Source of the DNA: Planctomycetota bacterium
GTDB taxonomy: Bacteria; Planctomycetota; UBA8108
Length of the DNA: 15,298 nucleotides
Direction of reading: 5' to 3'
NCBI GenBank assembly: GCA_022451445.1
Contig: JAKUSY010000023.1
Coordinates: forward strand, 1-15,298
Notes under the pieces: generated by a model
Told to the model about the DNA's origin: nothing
What the model saw: the letters and a program-made list of their open reading frames with translations, nothing else
Databases searched by the model: none
Position numbers and translations under genes: made by a program
Shown here: piece after piece, positions 13,793 to 15,298 of the stretch
Layout of the letters: every line of letters starts with the position of its first letter
How positions within the stretch are numbered: the stretch's first letter is position 1

Positions 13793-15178
13793 ATGAAAAC
13801 CGGGAGCAAATTACGCAGAAGAACGTTTCTCAGGGGTGTTGGAACTACCCTGGCCCTGCCTTTTCTGGATGCGATGCTGCCATCGGAGCTGCTGGTCAAG
13901 GCTCACGCGGCCGGGAAAAAATTTCCCAAGCGCATGGCGTTCTTCTATGTACCCAACGGTGTTCACATGCCGGCCTGGTCTCCTGCGAAGGCGGGGGCCC
14001 TGAGAGAGCTTCCCGAGCTTCTAACTCCGCTCAAGGACCTGCGCAGCCATATGCTCGTGCTCAGTGGGCTCACCCAGGACAAGGCCCGTGCCAACGGCGA
14101 TGGTCCAGGTGATCATGCGAGATCGGCGGCGGCTTTCCTGACCGGGTCCCAGCCCAAGAAGACCAATGGAAAAGACATCAGGGTGGGAATCTCCGTAGAC
14201 CAGTACGCCGCTGAGCGGGTGGGCAAGGAGACGCCCTTCCCCTCGATCGAAATCGGCTGCGACAAGGGCAAGCAGACCGGAAGCTGCGACTCAGGTTACA
14301 GTTGTGCCTACTCGCACAACCTCTCCTGGAAGTCCGCCTCGATGCCGATGGCGAAGGAGACGAGCCCCCGCCAGCTCTTCGACCGCCTCTTCCCCAATAT
14401 CTCCGAGCAGAAGAGCCAGGTAAATGAGCGCTACCGCAAGAGCATCCTGGATTTTGTTCTCGGCGATGCGAAGAAGCTCGGCAGGAAGCTGGGCTCCAGC
14501 GACAGCCGCAAGCTCGATGAGTACCTGACCGCTGTACGGGAGATCGAGGGCCGCCTCGCGAGGGCCCAGGCCGACAAGGAAAAGGATGGAACTCTCCGCA
14601 AGCTTCCCAAGGATGCCGAGAAGATCGGCCAGAGCCTTCCCGGCGGAAAGCCCGGAGACTACGGCGAGCACATTCGTCTCCTCGGAGACATCATGATCCT
14701 CGCCTTCCAGGCCGACCTGACCCGGGTAGCCACCTTCATGCTCGCCAACGAGGGCAGCAATAAGAGCTACAAGCATATTGGCGTTCCCGATGGACATCAC
14801 TCCCTGTCCCATCACGGCAACGACGCCGGCAAGCAGCAGAAGATCAAGAAGATCAACAGGTTCCACATGGACCAGTTCGCCTATCTCATGAAGAAGCTCA
14901 AGGCGTCCAAGGAGGGGTCCTACAGTCTTCTCGACAACTCGATGATTCTCTATGGAAGCGGGATCAGCGATGGCAACCGCCACAACCACCACGAGCTCCC
15001 GATCATCTTGCTGGGCAAGGGCGGCGGCACCATCAAGCCGGGACGTCACGTGCGCTATCCCAAGAACACGCCGCTCAACAACCTCTATCTCGCCATGCTC
15101 GATCGCATGGGGGCGCCCTGTAAGAAGCTCGGCGATTCTTCGGCGCGGCTGAACAACCTCTACTCCTCGAAATACTGA
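13793..15178 (+). CDS. DUF1552 protein with Tat signal
   Basis: This is an exported protein of 461 residues, usual for DUF1552. The N-terminus has a twin-arginine signal (RRRTFLRG at 8-15, then LALPFLDAML), with cleavage probably near AHA|A at 39-40. Recognisable family stretches are the opening strand MAFFYVPNGVHMP (48-60), GPGDHARSAAAFLTG (104-118), SIEIGCD (151-157), DGHHSLSHHG (333-342) and SGISDGNRHNHHELPI (389-404). The many conserved His and Asp suggest metal binding, possibly an alkaline-phosphatase-like fold as in DUF1501; that is inference. No experimentally proven reaction is known to me for the family. Its genes nearly always sit beside DUF1592 genes, as here, so the two products probably act together outside the cytoplasm. 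Tat export suggests folding or cofactor loading in the cytoplasm. The Shine-Dalgarno sequence is weak (GAAGG), so translation may be coupled to the upstream gene. Confidence 0.92.
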   Translation: MKTGSKLRRRTFLRGVGTTLALPFLDAMLPSELLVKAHAAGKKFPKRMAFFYVPNGVHMPAWSPAKAGALRELPELLTPLKDLRSHMLVLSGLTQDKARANGDGPGDHARSAAAFLTGSQPKKTNGKDIRVGISVDQYAAERVGKETPFPSIEIGCDKGKQTGSCDSGYSCAYSHNLSWKSASMPMAKETSPRQLFDRLFPNISEQKSQVNERYRKSILDFVLGDAKKLGRKLGSSDSRKLDEYLTAVREIEGRLARAQADKEKDGTLRKLPKDAEKIGQSLPGGKPGDYGEHIRLLGDIMILAFQADLTRVATFMLANEGSNKSYKHIGVPDGHHSLSHHGNDAGKQQKIKKINRFHMDQFAYLMKKLKASKEGSYSLLDNSMILYGSGISDGNRHNHHELPIILLGKGGGTIKPGRHVRYPKNTPLNNLYLAMLDRMGAPCKKLGDSSARLNNLYSSKY

Positions 15179-15181
15179 TTT

Positions 15182-15198
15182 CGTTCCCGGCGGGAGCG
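15182..15198 (+). terminator. Possible weak terminator hairpin after the DUF1552 gene
   Basis: CGTTCCC (15182-15188), loop GGC, GGGAGCG (15192-15198): a 7-bp stem with one G-T pair, beginning four bases after the stop. Only TT follows, so intrinsic termination is uncertain. It sits between convergent genes. Confidence 0.35.
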
Positions 15199-15228
15199 TT
15201 GTGCTCGGCGGGTATTCGGCGCGGCGCT

Positions 15229-15298
15229 TTAAATATCGCCCAGCTCGTCCAGCTGCCTGCGTGCCAGCCGCGTGATGTAGATCGTCACGGCGAGGGTG
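15229..15298 (-). CDS. C-terminal end of an unidentified minus-strand gene
   Basis: The frame is open from the window edge to a TAA at 15229-15231 and gives 22 residues, ending TRLARRQLDELGDI after a hydrophobic stretch TLAVTIYI. The pattern of a hydrophobic segment followed by an Arg-rich amphipathic tail suits the cytoplasmic end of a membrane protein. The piece is too short to name a family. It converges with the DUF1552 gene. Confidence 0.5.
   Translation of the reverse strand, partial: TLAVTIYITRLARRQLDELGDI

Noticed and set aside
14291..15049. 252-codon open frame on the minus strand
   Set aside because: It is fully opposite the DUF1552 gene and shows a Leu/Val/Ala-rich antisense composition without motifs.

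Overview
The window looks like a piece of a planctomycete-type chromosome. I infer this from gene content, not from a taxonomic marker. It carries the adjacent DUF1592 / DUF1552 pair, with a planctomycete-type cytochrome c domain and DUF1587, that is abundant in Planctomycetota, Verrucomicrobiota and a few other phyla. It also carries a TPR protein ending in RNA polymerase alpha-CTD modules and many long intergenic gaps, and uses TTG or GTG starts at several genes. Sample lines are about 60% GC, except for one AT-richer gene.

Layout. Left block, minus strand (81-4776): a NicO/RcnA-type metal transporter with an N-terminal lumenal domain carrying a single EF-hand-like loop; a compact PD-(D/E)XK (RecB/MGME1-like) nuclease; and a PcrA/UvrD-type helicase that ends 16 bases before the nuclease start, so helicase and nuclease probably form an operon. 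A divergent intergenic region (4777-5089) holds a good sigma70-like promoter for the plus strand and a 12-bp palindrome where a promoter for the helicase could lie.

Middle block, plus strand (5090-10370): the TPR protein with two alpha-CTD modules, ruvA 34 bases downstream, a secreted protein of unknown family with a roughly 300-nt leader, a long coiled-coil protein of unknown family, and tRNA-His with G-1, C73 and an encoded CCA. A minus-strand carboxylesterase (type B) remnant follows. It has lost its N-terminal half and carries one in-frame stop and one frameshift.

Right block (11171-15178): a two-gene operon. The first protein fuses a cytoplasmic FHA domain and one membrane span to the usual exported cytochrome c / DUF1587 / DUF1595 / DUF1592 / DUF1588 / DUF1585 chain. 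The second is a Tat-exported DUF1552 protein. The last 70 bases hold the C-terminus of a minus-strand gene.

How the genes may work together: helicase, nuclease and RuvA all belong to DNA repair and recombination, although they sit in two divergent units. The two most unusual items are the double alpha-CTD TPR protein (possible transcription factor or RNA polymerase partner) and the FHA-fused DUF1592 protein (a possible link between cytoplasmic phosphothreonine signalling and an extracytoplasmic haem protein). No CRISPR array, insertion sequence or rRNA was seen.
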